Notes: generated from the letters alone by a model not told the origin. A DNA stretch of 64,000 nucleotides from Candidatus Ruminimicrobiellum bubulum (GCA_017651625.1 JAGCCP010000007.1:1-64000); one strand, 5' to 3'. Numbered from the stretch's first letter, positions 1-9,595 are shown. Numbers and translations are program-made.

Positions 1-252
1 GATGCAGTTGTTTCCACTTCTTGGTGTTTCTGTACATGCTTGGTTCAATTTCAAATCTCCGAAATCTCCCATCCAACCAGAAGGTGCAAAGTGGTTATCT
101 TTTGAAGCATTTTCTACATAAACTGCAAATGCTTTAAAAGAAGATGATGACTTTGCTGTCGTTGATGATGCTGCTTTTGGTGCTGCAAAAGCTACTGCTG
201 CTACTCCTGCCATGAAAACGGTTGCTACTAACAAGCTCATTACCTTTCTCAT
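1..252 (-). CDS. Secreted protein, N-terminal part only (runs off the window)
   Basis: The reading frame starts at 252 and stays open to base 1, so only the first 84 residues are present. An AGGAG ribosome site lies 7 bases before the ATG at 252; a second in-frame ATG at 240 is less well placed. The first 24 residues form a signal peptide (MRKV start, long hydrophobic stretch, AFA-A cleavage). An S/T/A/K-rich linker follows, then a segment with FAPSGWMGDFGD and a Cys in TETPRSGNNC. The gene lies 15 bases after the ompA-like gene on the same strand and is probably cotranscribed. The W/G/D-rich mature start resembles secreted carbohydrate-binding or surface proteins, but this is only an impression. 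The function cannot be set from this fragment. Confidence 0.75.
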   Translation of the reverse strand, partial: MRKVMSLLVATVFMAGVAAVAFAAPKAASSTTAKSSSSFKAFAVYVENASKDNHFAPSGWMGDFGDLKLNQACTETPRSGNNCI

Positions 253-267
253 TTTCCCTCTCCTTTT

Positions 268-3024
268 TTATTTTTTTGTTGGAACATACTCAACATTGGC
301 ATCCTTAGTGGTTTTGTTGCCTTCAGGATCTCTCTTCAGTATGAGTATTTCCACTCTTCTGTTCAATTCTCTTCCTGCTGCCGTCTTGTTGGTTGCAACA
401 GGATACTTTTCACCCAAACCTACCGTAGACATTCTCTTTCTGTCTACACCTAACTTCGTTAAGTAGTTGGCTACGGATCTTGCTCTTCTTTCTGACAAGC
501 CTTGGTTGTACTCATCAGAACCGTAAGCATCTGTATGACCTTCAACGCTAATGTCGTTCTTAACGTATGAATTCAATATTCTGGTTGCTTCTCTAAGTAT
601 CTTATCTGCACTAGGTTTAATATTTGTCTTATCGAAGTCGAAGAGAACTTGAGACGAGAATGACAACTTGAGTCCTCTGTCGGTAGCTTCAACTTTAAGT
701 TCAGGTGTAATCAATCTTACCTTACAAATATTAGACTTTGCTATATTTCCGAAAGGATCACTAACTATCAATTGTGCATCGTAAACATCATCAGGCAAAT
801 ATCTGTTTTCAAAATCTTTACCATTCCATTTAACTGATTCCGGACATTCACCCAAACCGCTGAATGTATATACAATCTTTGAATTCTTATCAAGCAATCT
901 GATTTCCCATGTTGCTATACCGTTTTCATCATATGCCAACGGATACAATGTTGTTTTCTGACCTTTTGAAGGCATTATTACATCCGGATCCAAGCTTAAA
1001 GAGCAAGTAGGTACATTTTCATCTTTTTCTACTCTCGGTTTGCTTCCAAACTTAAATAATCCTTCAAATATAAGTCTTACATATGTTCTTACTTCATCAA
1101 AAGTACCGAGCTCGTTTCTGCTTTCTGTAACTCCATCTATTTTTTTAACAACATAATAATCCGTTTTTCTTCCGCCGACATAATCAACACCGGCGATTAT
1201 ACATTTTGTAAATTCTCTTGAAATTTGAGCATAATAAACTTCATCGTAGGTAGCACCGAAATCTCTGTGCCAATCGTTTGGTCCCCAAACATCTTTACCG
1301 TAACCGGCTTTAAATTTATAAGGTGCTTTGTTTACTGCTAAATTTGTTTTAAAAAATCCTGTTATTTCTTTTAAGAAAACTTCTTGTGCGGTATAAGGAG
1401 ATGACAATGTTGCCGGATCTTCACCAACTTCAAAATCATAAACAATTTCATAATCATCAAAAAATATTCTTGTTAGGAATATTAATGAACCTAAATATCT
1501 GTCCGTAGGTAATGCTCCGTATACAGGACTACCGGAATAATTTTCCCAAACTATTTCACCATACTCGTTTCTATATATTTGTCTGTCTGTTCCACCCATA
1601 TATCTTGTTAATTTTATTTGTGCCGCAAATGAAAGCAACGCATCTTCTTCAGGATTTAAGTTCCAAGAATCAAGCGTATTAGGTTCATATTGATAGAACC
1701 AGGTTTCAGGTGTAGGGTCATAAGTAAATGTAAATGTAAATTCATCCGTTTCTCTGTTATCCCAACCGGTTTGAGGATTTCTCCACCATACCCATAAAGG
1801 TTGGTTCGGTCCTCTTGCGGTAGTTAAATCCGGTCCCCATCCGCTTGCTCTAGCAGGTATTGCCTGCAATAAAGGTTTTTGTCTTGTGTACGCAAAATGT
1901 CCGGTAAGTTCAGGGGTTAATGCCTGTTGAACGGAAATATCAAACTTTTGTTTATTTCCTGCAGAAATACCTTCGTATAAATAACCCATGGTAACTACAT
2001 CAAAATATAAACTTTTAGGTATTGAGATTTTTGCCGCACCACCGAAAGCATCTCCGATATTTGTTCTATCTTGTTCTATTAATATATCTGTACCGTTAGT
2101 TCCGTTAGTTACATTTCTTTTTGCAACATAGTCGTAAGTGTCACCAATTCTAAACGGTCTGAATTTTGCACCTACCTGTAAAGTACTTCCGCTTATATTG
2201 AAATCGGTACTTACTTCGGCTGTTCTCATTCTTTCACCTTCGTCACCGTAAGGAATTTCATGATCTACATAGAACAAATTAACATTACTGCCGAATATAT
2301 TTTTATATTTTAAATAAAAACCTTGTTTATAATCGGTAATCGGTTCACCGTATTGCAATTCGAAATTACCGGCTTTACCTTCCATATTTAATTGATACCA
2401 TTCCGGCATTGCTCTTCCGGTTATCATCAACAAATTATTAGGACCTGTTTCCGCCTGATAAATATTGAACAAATCTCCTTCATAACCCCAATGGTAATGA
2501 AATTGATTTCTGTTATATTGTAATTTTGCCCAATCGTTATGAATTTCTGCTTTTGCTGTATTCCACGAGAATTGTGGTATTACTTGATCTGCATCAAACA
2601 TTCTGTGAGGATGGTTAACCGTTGTCCAATATCTGCCTGCATAATCGGCTATAAACATCAAACCAAACTGTGCACTTGCCCAAGTTGCCGGTTTAAATGC
2701 AACATCGAGCCACATTGTTTGTCCCCATCTGTCTTTCCAATCTTGATCTTGCAAATATCTATCACTTGAATCGTATCTGAAATAATTGTTCATCAAGTGA
2801 GGTGTAGTATACCAACCGTCGCCTCTCTTATTAAATATACCTTCGAACATAATTTCTGCTCTAACGGCAATATCGTATACATCCAAATATTCGGCATCAA
2901 CAAAACCGGGAGTCTGCACAAAATCATTTCTCGGTTCAACAGCAGAACCTATTCCGCTTCCGGCAAATGCCAAAACTGGTATACATAAAAGAATTGCAAT
3001 AATAAATGACAACTTTTTAAACAT
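268..3024 (-). CDS. OmpA-family outer-membrane protein with large beta-barrel
   Basis: A 918-residue exported protein. Residues 1-21 are a signal peptide. Residues about 25-680 are rich in aromatic, alternating strands typical of a large beta-barrel. About 690-780 looks like a FlgD-type Ig fold (SVKWNGKDF, LPDDVYDAQL). About 794-900 is an OmpA C-terminal peptidoglycan-binding domain with FDFDKTNIKPSA, VEGHTDAYGS and the NRRVEI motif. The predicted role is to tie the outer membrane to peptidoglycan, perhaps also acting as a porin. It is much longer than classical OmpA (about 325-350 residues). The start at 3024 is supported by a promoter directly upstream (-10 at 3033-3038); no Shine-Dalgarno is visible, so the mRNA may be leaderless. 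The substrate of the barrel is unknown. Confidence 0.88.
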   Translation of the reverse strand: MFKKLSFIIAILLCIPVLAFAGSGIGSAVEPRNDFVQTPGFVDAEYLDVYDIAVRAEIMFEGIFNKRGDGWYTTPHLMNNYFRYDSSDRYLQDQDWKDRWGQTMWLDVAFKPATWASAQFGLMFIADYAGRYWTTVNHPHRMFDADQVIPQFSWNTAKAEIHNDWAKLQYNRNQFHYHWGYEGDLFNIYQAETGPNNLLMITGRAMPEWYQLNMEGKAGNFELQYGEPITDYKQGFYLKYKNIFGSNVNLFYVDHEIPYGDEGERMRTAEVSTDFNISGSTLQVGAKFRPFRIGDTYDYVAKRNVTNGTNGTDILIEQDRTNIGDAFGGAAKISIPKSLYFDVVTMGYLYEGISAGNKQKFDISVQQALTPELTGHFAYTRQKPLLQAIPARASGWGPDLTTARGPNQPLWVWWRNPQTGWDNRETDEFTFTFTYDPTPETWFYQYEPNTLDSWNLNPEEDALLSFAAQIKLTRYMGGTDRQIYRNEYGEIVWENYSGSPVYGALPTDRYLGSLIFLTRIFFDDYEIVYDFEVGEDPATLSSPYTAQEVFLKEITGFFKTNLAVNKAPYKFKAGYGKDVWGPNDWHRDFGATYDEVYYAQISREFTKCIIAGVDYVGGRKTDYYVVKKIDGVTESRNELGTFDEVRTYVRLIFEGLFKFGSKPRVEKDENVPTCSLSLDPDVIMPSKGQKTTLYPLAYDENGIATWEIRLLDKNSKIVYTFSGLGECPESVKWNGKDFENRYLPDDVYDAQLIVSDPFGNIAKSNICKVRLITPELKVEATDRGLKLSFSSQVLFDFDKTNIKPSADKILREATRILNSYVKNDISVEGHTDAYGSDEYNQGLSERRARSVANYLTKLGVDRKRMSTVGLGEKYPVATNKTAAGRELNRRVEILILKRDPEGNKTTKDANVEYVPTKK

Positions 3025-3032
3025 ACTATTCT

Positions 3033-3061
3033 ATTGTATTTTTTTAGTACTTTAAAGTCAA
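3033..3061 (-). promoter_or_regulatory. Sigma-70-like promoter of the ompA-like gene
   Basis: On the minus strand there is TTGACT, a 17-base spacer and TACAAT. The -10 box ends only 8 bases before the ATG at 3024, so transcription should start within about 1-3 bases of the start codon. Confidence 0.6.
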
Positions 3062-3089
3062 GTTTTTTAGATATTTTTTAACTATTTTT

Positions 3090-4523
3090 TTACTTTGATA
3101 TTTTCTGAATATTATATTGTCTTACAATATTATTGTTTCTTATTGTTTTTATATTATCAATATCCAAAGATAAATTAAAAATTTCGTCTATCCTGCAAGG
3201 TAAGTTTCCACTACCTGTAGGTTCATAAACAAAAGCGCCGTTCGAATAATCGAATTTTTCCGGCATACCCCAAATTTCAAATTGTGTTACCTTATGTCCG
3301 TTAGAATATCTGAAAGTTTTTATCTTGTTTTTTGTGTAATATGCTATTGAAGCTGAAAGTTGATGTTCCGGTGTAACAACAAATTCATATCCATCGTTCA
3401 ACAATTTTTCAGCCAATTCTTTATAGCCATGGAAATAGTTTGTTGCATCGGCAATTGCCGTTTTATCTGAAATTTTATCTAATGGAAGAATTGTGTATTT
3501 TGCATGAAGACCTACAATAACGGAAACGACTAAGTTAAATATCAGCGCACCTACAACAAGTCTTTGTTTTATTTTTCCGCCATCAACAAAATATTTTGCG
3601 GCAATAATCGAAAAAGTAAAATATGCGGGAATAGGCCAATTACCGCCGGGCAACCTTTTTAATGCCGTAACTACATAAAACAAAATTACGGGAACCGAAA
3701 AAGCTGCCAAATAAATATTTTTGGTTTCTTTAGAAAATAAATTTTTTGTACCTATATACAATATAGGGAAGAACAAAATTACGTTAAAAACTCCCGCCTG
3801 TGTTCCCAAATATTCAAAAATATAATTAAATCTTATACCTTCATTGGATAAACCGTGTCCTATTTGGTAAGAAAAAGAAGCCCAATCATGTTGCCAATTC
3901 CAATATATTACCGGTAAAAAGCATATAATCGAAATTATTATTCCTACATATAGCTGATAATTTTTGAACCAGTTTAATTTTTTATCCAAAAGCATATATA
4001 TACCCAAACTCATAACAAACAAACAAGCAGTATATTTCGATAACATAGATAAACCGAAAAACAGTCCTATCAAATACCAATAGTTACAATTTTTTGTATC
4101 GATTAATTTCCAAACATAATATGTTGCAAGTGACAAGAATAAAAATACAGGAGTATCCGGCGTAATAATTATTGAGGCGGTAAATAATATCGGCATGGAA
4201 TGAAGAATAACAATACTTGCACTTGCCATTGATTCATTATTAAAAAGTTTCATTACCAATTTCCAAAGTAAGAAACTTAAAATTATGGTAACTATTACAC
4301 TTGAAAAACGAACCGCTATTTCGCTGTTACTGAAAAGAGTGGTAAGTTTAATGAAATATGCAACCATCGGAGCATGGTCATAATAGCTTGGTTCAAGGCG
4401 TGTAGACCACAACCAATAATATGCTTCATCCGAATGTAACGGAATTGAAGACACAAAAAGTTTCCATAGTACGGAAACAAAAACAAAAATTATCGTATTT
4501 TTAAGATTAAATATTTTTGTCAC
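3090..4523 (-). CDS. GT39/ArnT-like membrane glycosyltransferase
   Basis: A 477-residue polytopic membrane protein of the dolichyl/undecaprenyl-phosphate mannosyl- or aminoarabinose-transferase superfamily (PMT_2). The first outer loop has the acidic motif HSDEAYYWLW followed by YYDHAPMVAYF, the known catalytic/metal loop of this family. About 9-10 hydrophobic segments follow, and a soluble C-terminal domain runs from about 360. It probably moves a sugar from a polyprenyl-phosphate donor to a lipid or protein outside the inner membrane; donor and acceptor cannot be named. The start is GTG at 4523 with GGGG five bases upstream. It overlaps the preceding PHP gene by 17 bases, so the two are translationally coupled at the end of the tol-pal transcription unit. 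Confidence 0.82.
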   Translation of the reverse strand: MTKIFNLKNTIIFVFVSVLWKLFVSSIPLHSDEAYYWLWSTRLEPSYYDHAPMVAYFIKLTTLFSNSEIAVRFSSVIVTIILSFLLWKLVMKLFNNESMASASIVILHSMPILFTASIIITPDTPVFLFLSLATYYVWKLIDTKNCNYWYLIGLFFGLSMLSKYTACLFVMSLGIYMLLDKKLNWFKNYQLYVGIIISIICFLPVIYWNWQHDWASFSYQIGHGLSNEGIRFNYIFEYLGTQAGVFNVILFFPILYIGTKNLFSKETKNIYLAAFSVPVILFYVVTALKRLPGGNWPIPAYFTFSIIAAKYFVDGGKIKQRLVVGALIFNLVVSVIVGLHAKYTILPLDKISDKTAIADATNYFHGYKELAEKLLNDGYEFVVTPEHQLSASIAYYTKNKIKTFRYSNGHKVTQFEIWGMPEKFDYSNGAFVYEPTGSGNLPCRIDEIFNLSLDIDNIKTIRNNNIVRQYNIQKISK

Positions 4524-5829
4524 AGAAACCCCAAATAATAAGCCATATCAATATAAGAGATGCGGCAGTAGGAATAATAGTTTCCGGAATCATTACATTA
4601 TTGTAAAAACTATATCTTAACAAACAGACGAAATGCAGCAAACATACTGAAAAAAAACAAGCTAAAAATAACGAAGCTATTCTTACTATTTTTATAACAG
4701 GTACTTTGTATAACAAGCCTATGAAAACAAGTATGAACATATAGAAAACCATTATGTAATTTAAATTTGTTGTAGTAACATATAAGTACACAAAATAAAA
4801 CGGTTCGAAAATATATCTTAATGTAGATTGGTTACCTTTTACATCATGTACAACTATTTTAGTTTTAGGTTTTTCCTTCATAAGTTCGAAAACAGTTTTA
4901 TTACCCTTGCTTGGTATAAGTGTCCAAACGTTCATCATATAACCGAGTCCGTGCCAATCGGTAGTTCCGAACATCGGTAAATTATTTTTATTACATATAT
5001 TTATCAACTCTTGTCTTGTTTGGTCCGATATATATCTGTAACCGCAATTATAAATTTCAAAACCGTCTATTCCCCAATCAACAAGCTGTTGTAAGTCCGG
5101 TCTGTGCCATTTCCACCAGTGAGGCATAACAACAAGCATACCTTTCGAATGAGATAAATCTATCATTTCTTTTATACTTTTTTCTTTAAAATCTTCATAA
5201 TCAAAATAAGTATCCGATAACAACAAAATAGATACTCCCTCTTTTGTTCTTATCTGTATTCCCGGGAAAATATGATCCGTTCCTACATCAACAGGTATAG
5301 TTTTATACCCTTTTGTGTTATCATGTTCTGTAACAAAATAATCGGTAAAACCGTGCCCTTTATGAAAATTTATACTTGAAACCATACTTGAAATGTTATC
5401 TCTTGAAGAAATTGTATGAGAATGAATATCCGCTATTTTATATCCGTGTATATTTGCGATTTTTGGCCCGATAACGGGAAGTATCACAACCGTGCAACAT
5501 AAAGAAACAAAGAAAAAGAATGAAAAGCAACATAAAACAATAGTATTTTTTAATTTAAAATTTTTATATCTGCAAAACAGGATTGTACCTAAAACCAACC
5601 ATACTAACCAAGATGCTAAAGCAAAAACATATCCGGTTCTTTCCATGGTTAAAATGTAATATGCAAAAGCATAAAAAGGTTCTGTGAAAAATCTTAAGAC
5701 CGGCCACTGCAAAATGACATTGTTCAACCTTTCTCCGGTTGCAACATCAATAATGTTCGAACTGTAAAAAATAATATTTAATACAACAGAAATGATTATT
5801 ATAAAGATAAAAGTATATATTCTTTTCAT
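4507..5829 (-). CDS. Membrane protein with a PHP-type metallohydrolase domain
   Basis: A 440-residue protein in three parts. About four membrane segments occupy residues 1-125. A soluble PHP (polymerase and histidinol phosphatase) domain spans about 130-325. A second group of membrane segments fills about 335-437. PHP metal-site motifs are visible in order: DIHSHT, FVTEHDN, VVMPHWWKWH, and TTDWHG. The family hydrolyses phosphoesters with a trinuclear metal centre, so this may be an envelope-facing phosphatase or phosphodiesterase. It lies 9 bases after tolR and overlaps the GT39 gene by 17 bases, which suggests an envelope-glycan or lipid-carrier role. The exact substrate is unknown, and the membrane-sandwiched layout is unusual. 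Confidence 0.75.
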   Translation of the reverse strand: MKRIYTFIFIIIISVVLNIIFYSSNIIDVATGERLNNVILQWPVLRFFTEPFYAFAYYILTMERTGYVFALASWLVWLVLGTILFCRYKNFKLKNTIVLCCFSFFFFVSLCCTVVILPVIGPKIANIHGYKIADIHSHTISSRDNISSMVSSINFHKGHGFTDYFVTEHDNTKGYKTIPVDVGTDHIFPGIQIRTKEGVSILLLSDTYFDYEDFKEKSIKEMIDLSHSKGMLVVMPHWWKWHRPDLQQLVDWGIDGFEIYNCGYRYISDQTRQELINICNKNNLPMFGTTDWHGLGYMMNVWTLIPSKGNKTVFELMKEKPKTKIVVHDVKGNQSTLRYIFEPFYFVYLYVTTTNLNYIMVFYMFILVFIGLLYKVPVIKIVRIASLFLACFFSVCLLHFVCLLRYSFYNNVMIPETIIPTAASLILIWLIIWGFCDKNI

Positions 5830-5838
5830 TTTAACAGG

Positions 5839-6255
5839 TTAACTGTTTTGCTTTTTACTTGGAACATCTATAGCCAAACCAAACTTTGAAACACCGGCTT
5901 TTTTAGCTTTATCCATAACATTTACGATTAAATCGTACTTTATTTCTTTGTCACCTTTTATAACAACAGGTCTGTCCGGATATTTCGTTGTTTTTTCTTT
6001 TATTGTTTGTTCCAAAAATTCGTTGTGTAACTGTGTTCCGTCTATATATACAAAACCGTCTTTATCTATGGATATTTCTATAATTTTATCTTCACGATTT
6101 TCGGTAGTTTCCGTAGCTTCCGGCAAGTTCACTTTTATTTGATGCTGTGATAACATAGGAGTGGTTATCATGAATATAATAAGAAGTACTAAAACAACAT
6201 CGGTAAACGGAGTAATATTTATATCTGCAACAACTTTTTTTCTCTTATCTGACAT
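5839..6255 (-). CDS. tolR: TolR/ExbD-family proton-channel subunit
   Basis: 138 residues with the ExbD/TolR layout. A short cytoplasmic N-terminus ends in DINITPFTDVVLVLLIIFM, where the membrane helix carries the conserved proton-relay Asp. A periplasmic domain follows with DGFVYIDG and RPVVIKGDKE. With TolQ it forms the inner-membrane motor that energises the Tol-Pal link during cell constriction. It is called tolR rather than exbD because tolB, pal and cpoB are next to it. It lies 10 bases after tolQ and is followed by the PHP membrane gene. Confidence 0.92.
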   Translation of the reverse strand: MSDKRKKVVADINITPFTDVVLVLLIIFMITTPMLSQHQIKVNLPEATETTENREDKIIEISIDKDGFVYIDGTQLHNEFLEQTIKEKTTKYPDRPVVIKGDKEIKYDLIVNVMDKAKKAGVSKFGLAIDVPSKKQNS

Positions 6256-6265
6256 ACCGTCAACC

Positions 6266-6901
6266 TCAATTCTTAATTCCTTCTATAATTTCTTTTAATG
6301 CGGAAATAACATATTCCATTTCAACAACAAACTTATCTATAGATCTTGAAAAGAAGTTAAATGCCACAACGGCAGGAATAGCAACACACAAACCCGCAGC
6401 TGTTGCAATCAATGATTCGGACACACCTCCGATAACTACGGAAATACCACCCGAACCGGCTAAAGAAATATCATGGAATGAACGAATGATACCTAAAACA
6501 GTTCCGAACAATCCTATATAAACCGATACTGCACCTATTGTTGCTAGTATGGTTGTATATCTTTCTAACTTTACAACTTCGTTAGCAATCGTTCTTTTCA
6601 TAGCTTGCTCTATATTGGAATTACCGACTTCAGCATATCTTTTAAGACCTGCTGCAACCGTATTAGATACGGGACAATCTAATAATAAGCAATATCCTAT
6701 TAAAACATTAATATTACTTTTATGTTCTATAGTTTTTTTTGCTCGTTTTAGTAATTCTTCTACATCAACATTGGATTTTCTTGAAAATTCAATAATTTTT
6801 AATATAATCACAGACACAGATACAACAGATATTGTTAACAATAAGTATAATGTCCAACCGCCTAGAGATAAAATTTCAAAAATACTCTTGCCTGCAAACA
6901 T
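6266..6901 (-). CDS. tolQ: TolQ/ExbB-family motor subunit
   Basis: 211 residues, typical for TolQ/ExbB, with three membrane helices: about 12-35, 115-140 and 160-185. The MotA/TolQ/ExbB signature is visible: IGAVSVYIGLFGTVLGII and then ESLIATAAGLCVAIPAV. It forms the pentameric stator around TolR and couples proton flow to movement of the TonB/TolA-like protein encoded upstream. The start at 6901 has AAGGAAA a few bases before it. It is 19 bases downstream of tolB. Confidence 0.93.
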   Translation of the reverse strand: MFAGKSIFEILSLGGWTLYLLLTISVVSVSVIILKIIEFSRKSNVDVEELLKRAKKTIEHKSNINVLIGYCLLLDCPVSNTVAAGLKRYAEVGNSNIEQAMKRTIANEVVKLERYTTILATIGAVSVYIGLFGTVLGIIRSFHDISLAGSGGISVVIGGVSESLIATAAGLCVAIPAVVAFNFFSRSIDKFVVEMEYVISALKEIIEGIKN

Positions 6902-6920
6902 AATATTTCCTTTCCTTTTT

Positions 6921-8228
6921 TTATAAACTTAACCCTTGAGACCATGTAGGAGTAAATGATTCTCCCCTTGTTTCAACCAACTTTCTTACTCCGGTTCCAT
7001 CTATTCCCATAATGTATATTTCACTTCTTCCGGAACGGTTTGATGCGAAAGCTATAAACCTTCCATCTTGTGACCATGTAGGATTTTCATTATTTCCCTG
7101 ACCTTCCGTAAGTCTTATAATTTTTTGTTTAGGTAAATCATATAAGAATATATCAAAATAACTATTATATTTCATTGTGAAAGCTATTTTATCACCTTTA
7201 GGTGACCATGTAGGAGAATCACAATGACCTTTTGTAGACAATCTTCTTATATTTGCTCCATCAACATCCATTATATAAATCTGCGGGTAACCTGCTCTAT
7301 CGGATATAAATACAATTTCTTTACCGCTTGGTGAAAAAGAAGGACTCGTATCAATATATTTTCCTTCGGTCAATCTTCTTACAACAGAACCCTTATTATC
7401 TAACAAGTACAAGTTAGGATAAACACCTCTGGACAATGTTGCAACCAAAGTTTTTCTGTCCGGAGAGCATGATGTAGGTGAATTTAATCCTTGAATTGTT
7501 GATAAAGCTTTTCTTTTGTTTTTAGCAATATCCAATATGAATAAGTCCGGATTGTTATACAAATAAGATGTGTATATTAATTGCGGTTTATTTGGAACCC
7601 ATTTAGGCAAAACGTTTAATCTGTTATCTTTTGTTAATCTTCTTAAATTGTAACCATCATAATCTACAACATATATTTCTTTAAATTTTGTGCTGTTGTT
7701 AATAAAAGCAATCTTAGAACATGCAATACCTTCTTCACCGGTAAATCTCTTAACTATTTCATCGTTTATTCTGTGAGCAACGTATCTGTAATTTTTAACA
7801 CTTCCACCGTATCTGTCTTCCCAAATAAGTTGCTGACTTTCTATATCGTACAGTTTAACACTTACAATAAGTTTTGTTTGTTCGATAATGGATATTGATC
7901 CTGTTACTAAAACGGAAACACCTTTATCCATCCAATACGCAAATTGTGAATCCAAATCGAATTTATAAGATGAGTTTGCAACGGCAACATTGAAATGTCT
8001 TGATAAAATCAAATCCGCTTCCAACGTATCTTTGAATTCTCTGGACAAATTCATTTCTTCAAAGAAACCGTTTACAGGAACAAATTCGGACAAACCGATA
8101 CTTGCTCTGCTTGATGTTCCGGACAAAGACAAATAAACATCGTTTTCTGCATAAGATGCAGAAACGAAAAAACATAAACAAAAAACAACAATAATAGCAC
8201 TTATATTTTTAACGAAATTTAAATTCAA
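6921..8228 (-). CDS. tolB: TolB periplasmic beta-propeller protein
   Basis: 435 residues. Signal peptide 1-27 (VSASYA), an N-terminal alpha/beta domain to about 165, then a TolB-type propeller with repeated WSPKGDKIAF, FSPSGKEIVFIS and WSQDGRFIAF motifs. TolB binds Pal and links it to the inner-membrane complex. The start codon appears to be TTG at 8228: AGGAG lies 6-7 bases before it, the signal peptide begins there, and there is no in-frame ATG near. The first 20 bases overlap the end of the tonB/tolA-like gene. Confidence 0.93.
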   Translation of the reverse strand: MNLNFVKNISAIIVVFCLCFFVSASYAENDVYLSLSGTSSRASIGLSEFVPVNGFFEEMNLSREFKDTLEADLILSRHFNVAVANSSYKFDLDSQFAYWMDKGVSVLVTGSISIIEQTKLIVSVKLYDIESQQLIWEDRYGGSVKNYRYVAHRINDEIVKRFTGEEGIACSKIAFINNSTKFKEIYVVDYDGYNLRRLTKDNRLNVLPKWVPNKPQLIYTSYLYNNPDLFILDIAKNKRKALSTIQGLNSPTSCSPDRKTLVATLSRGVYPNLYLLDNKGSVVRRLTEGKYIDTSPSFSPSGKEIVFISDRAGYPQIYIMDVDGANIRRLSTKGHCDSPTWSPKGDKIAFTMKYNSYFDIFLYDLPKQKIIRLTEGQGNNENPTWSQDGRFIAFASNRSGRSEIYIMGIDGTGVRKLVETRGESFTPTWSQGLSL

Positions 8229-8892
8229 AATAAACTCCTAAATTATCTTCATTATAACTTTCGGGCAACTCTGGAAACGGGCTTGCCAACTCCACCGCCC
8301 TTATAGCATTTTGATCAAAAACATCATCGCCCGAAGACTCTTTTATTTTTATGTCGGTAGCATATCCTCTTCTGTTTATTTTAAAATAAACAACCGCTCT
8401 ACATGCGGATATACTACTTGACCACTGCCAATACTTACTAATCTTTTTTACTATCGCATTTGTATAATAAGAAAACTTAAAATTTTTGTTTTCTAACATT
8501 ATACCTTTTGAAGAATACGTTGTACCACCGCTCGGTTTTGGTGTCTCCGTCTTTGGGGTACTTGTTTCTACCGGTTTTTCAACCGCTTTTTTTTCTTCAA
8601 CTTTATTTTCTTTTTTCTTTACGGCAATATCACTTTTTACAACTTTATTTTCTTTTTTCTTTACTTCTTGTTTAGGTTTTACTTCTTCTGCCGGCGGTAC
8701 AACAGGCTCAACTTTTTTATCTTCAGGCATTTCCTCTACTACATTGTTGACCGGCGAATAAAACGAAACATCAAACGGAACTTGCACAAAAACGTTCTGT
8801 TTACTGTTTTTATACAAAACCGTACAAATAACCGAACTATGAATAATCATCGAAAAAATTATACAAGGAACTAACTTATCTACTCTTATCAT
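8209..8892 (-). CDS. TonB/TolA-like energy-transducing protein
   Basis: 227 residues. One N-terminal membrane helix (about 9-28), a long K/E/P/V linker (about 55-125, with VKKKENKV repeated twice), and a C-terminal TonB-type domain (about 135-227: SISACRAVVYFKINRRGY, ESSGDDVFDQNAIRAV). In this setting it should play the TolA part, spanning the periplasm between TolQR and TolB/Pal. The C-terminal fold is closer to TonB than to classical TolA, so the name is left open. It overlaps cpoB by 17 and tolB by 20 bases, consistent with strict coexpression. Confidence 0.85.
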   Translation of the reverse strand: MIRVDKLVPCIIFSMIIHSSVICTVLYKNSKQNVFVQVPFDVSFYSPVNNVVEEMPEDKKVEPVVPPAEEVKPKQEVKKKENKVVKSDIAVKKKENKVEEKKAVEKPVETSTPKTETPKPSGGTTYSSKGIMLENKNFKFSYYTNAIVKKISKYWQWSSSISACRAVVYFKINRRGYATDIKIKESSGDDVFDQNAIRAVELASPFPELPESYNEDNLGVYFEFKFR

Positions 8893-9577
8893 TTGTATAA
8901 ATTTTTATTTTTTCCTTCGCAGTAAAAGCTTCTGCGGTCTTAGGATAATCCGTTAATATTGTCTGCAAAATAATAACAGCATCATTTTTTCTATTTAACA
9001 ATTCCAAACACAAAGCCATCTTTAATCTTGCAGCAGGAATCAACTTAGATTGAGAATACTCTTCTTCTACCTTTTTGTACTCTTCATAGGCTTCGGAATA
9101 CTTTTCTTGAGAATACAAAGATTCGGCAATATAATACTGTGCTTGTTCTGCCAAATCATGATCTTTATACTGTTTAAGGAAAGATTTAAAACCGACTATA
9201 GCAACTTCATACTTACTTAACAAAAAATCATTGTAAGCATTTTCATACATTTTTGAAGGCAATTGCATATTTTTAGAACTATCGCCACTGCCACTATTTT
9301 GATTTTTAACAGCAACTTCAAGATCTTTTAAATCTTGAGAAAGTTTAGATGTTTTCTTATACAATTCTTGAATGGATGCACTCGATACATCCGTATTTAC
9401 CAAATTCTCATCGTATTTGGAATACATCTCCGCTTGTTTCGCTTCCAACGCGGCATACTTTAATTGAAGTTTTGAAACTTCTTTCTTCAAATAATCAATA
9501 TCCGATTGAGATGCCACTTGCTCCATACATCCAAACAAGAAAAGTATAGGAAATAATGCTGCTAAAAATTTAAACAT
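8876..9577 (-). CDS. cpoB: CpoB/YbgF-like Tol-Pal accessory lipoprotein
   Basis: 233 residues. The N-terminus ends in a lipobox-like LFLFGC (Cys17), so it is probably a lipoprotein, whereas E. coli CpoB is soluble. A coiled coil follows (about 25-90, with SDIDYLKKEVSKLQLKYAAL), then tetratricopeptide-type repeats (about 105-225: AYNDFLLSKYEVAIVGFKSF, YYIAESLYSQEKYSEAYEEY). In E. coli CpoB coordinates Tol with peptidoglycan synthesis at the septum. The gene lies 18 bases after pal and overlaps the tonB/tolA-like gene. Confidence 0.86.
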   Translation of the reverse strand: MFKFLAALFPILFLFGCMEQVASQSDIDYLKKEVSKLQLKYAALEAKQAEMYSKYDENLVNTDVSSASIQELYKKTSKLSQDLKDLEVAVKNQNSGSGDSSKNMQLPSKMYENAYNDFLLSKYEVAIVGFKSFLKQYKDHDLAEQAQYYIAESLYSQEKYSEAYEEYKKVEEEYSQSKLIPAARLKMALCLELLNRKNDAVIILQTILTDYPKTAEAFTAKEKIKIYTNDKSR

Positions 9578-9595
9578 TTTTATGACTTATTAATG

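Noticed and set aside
8486-8761. Frame opposite the tonB/tolA linker
   Set aside because: Its Phe/Ser/Thr-rich product is the mirror of the K/E/P linker codons.
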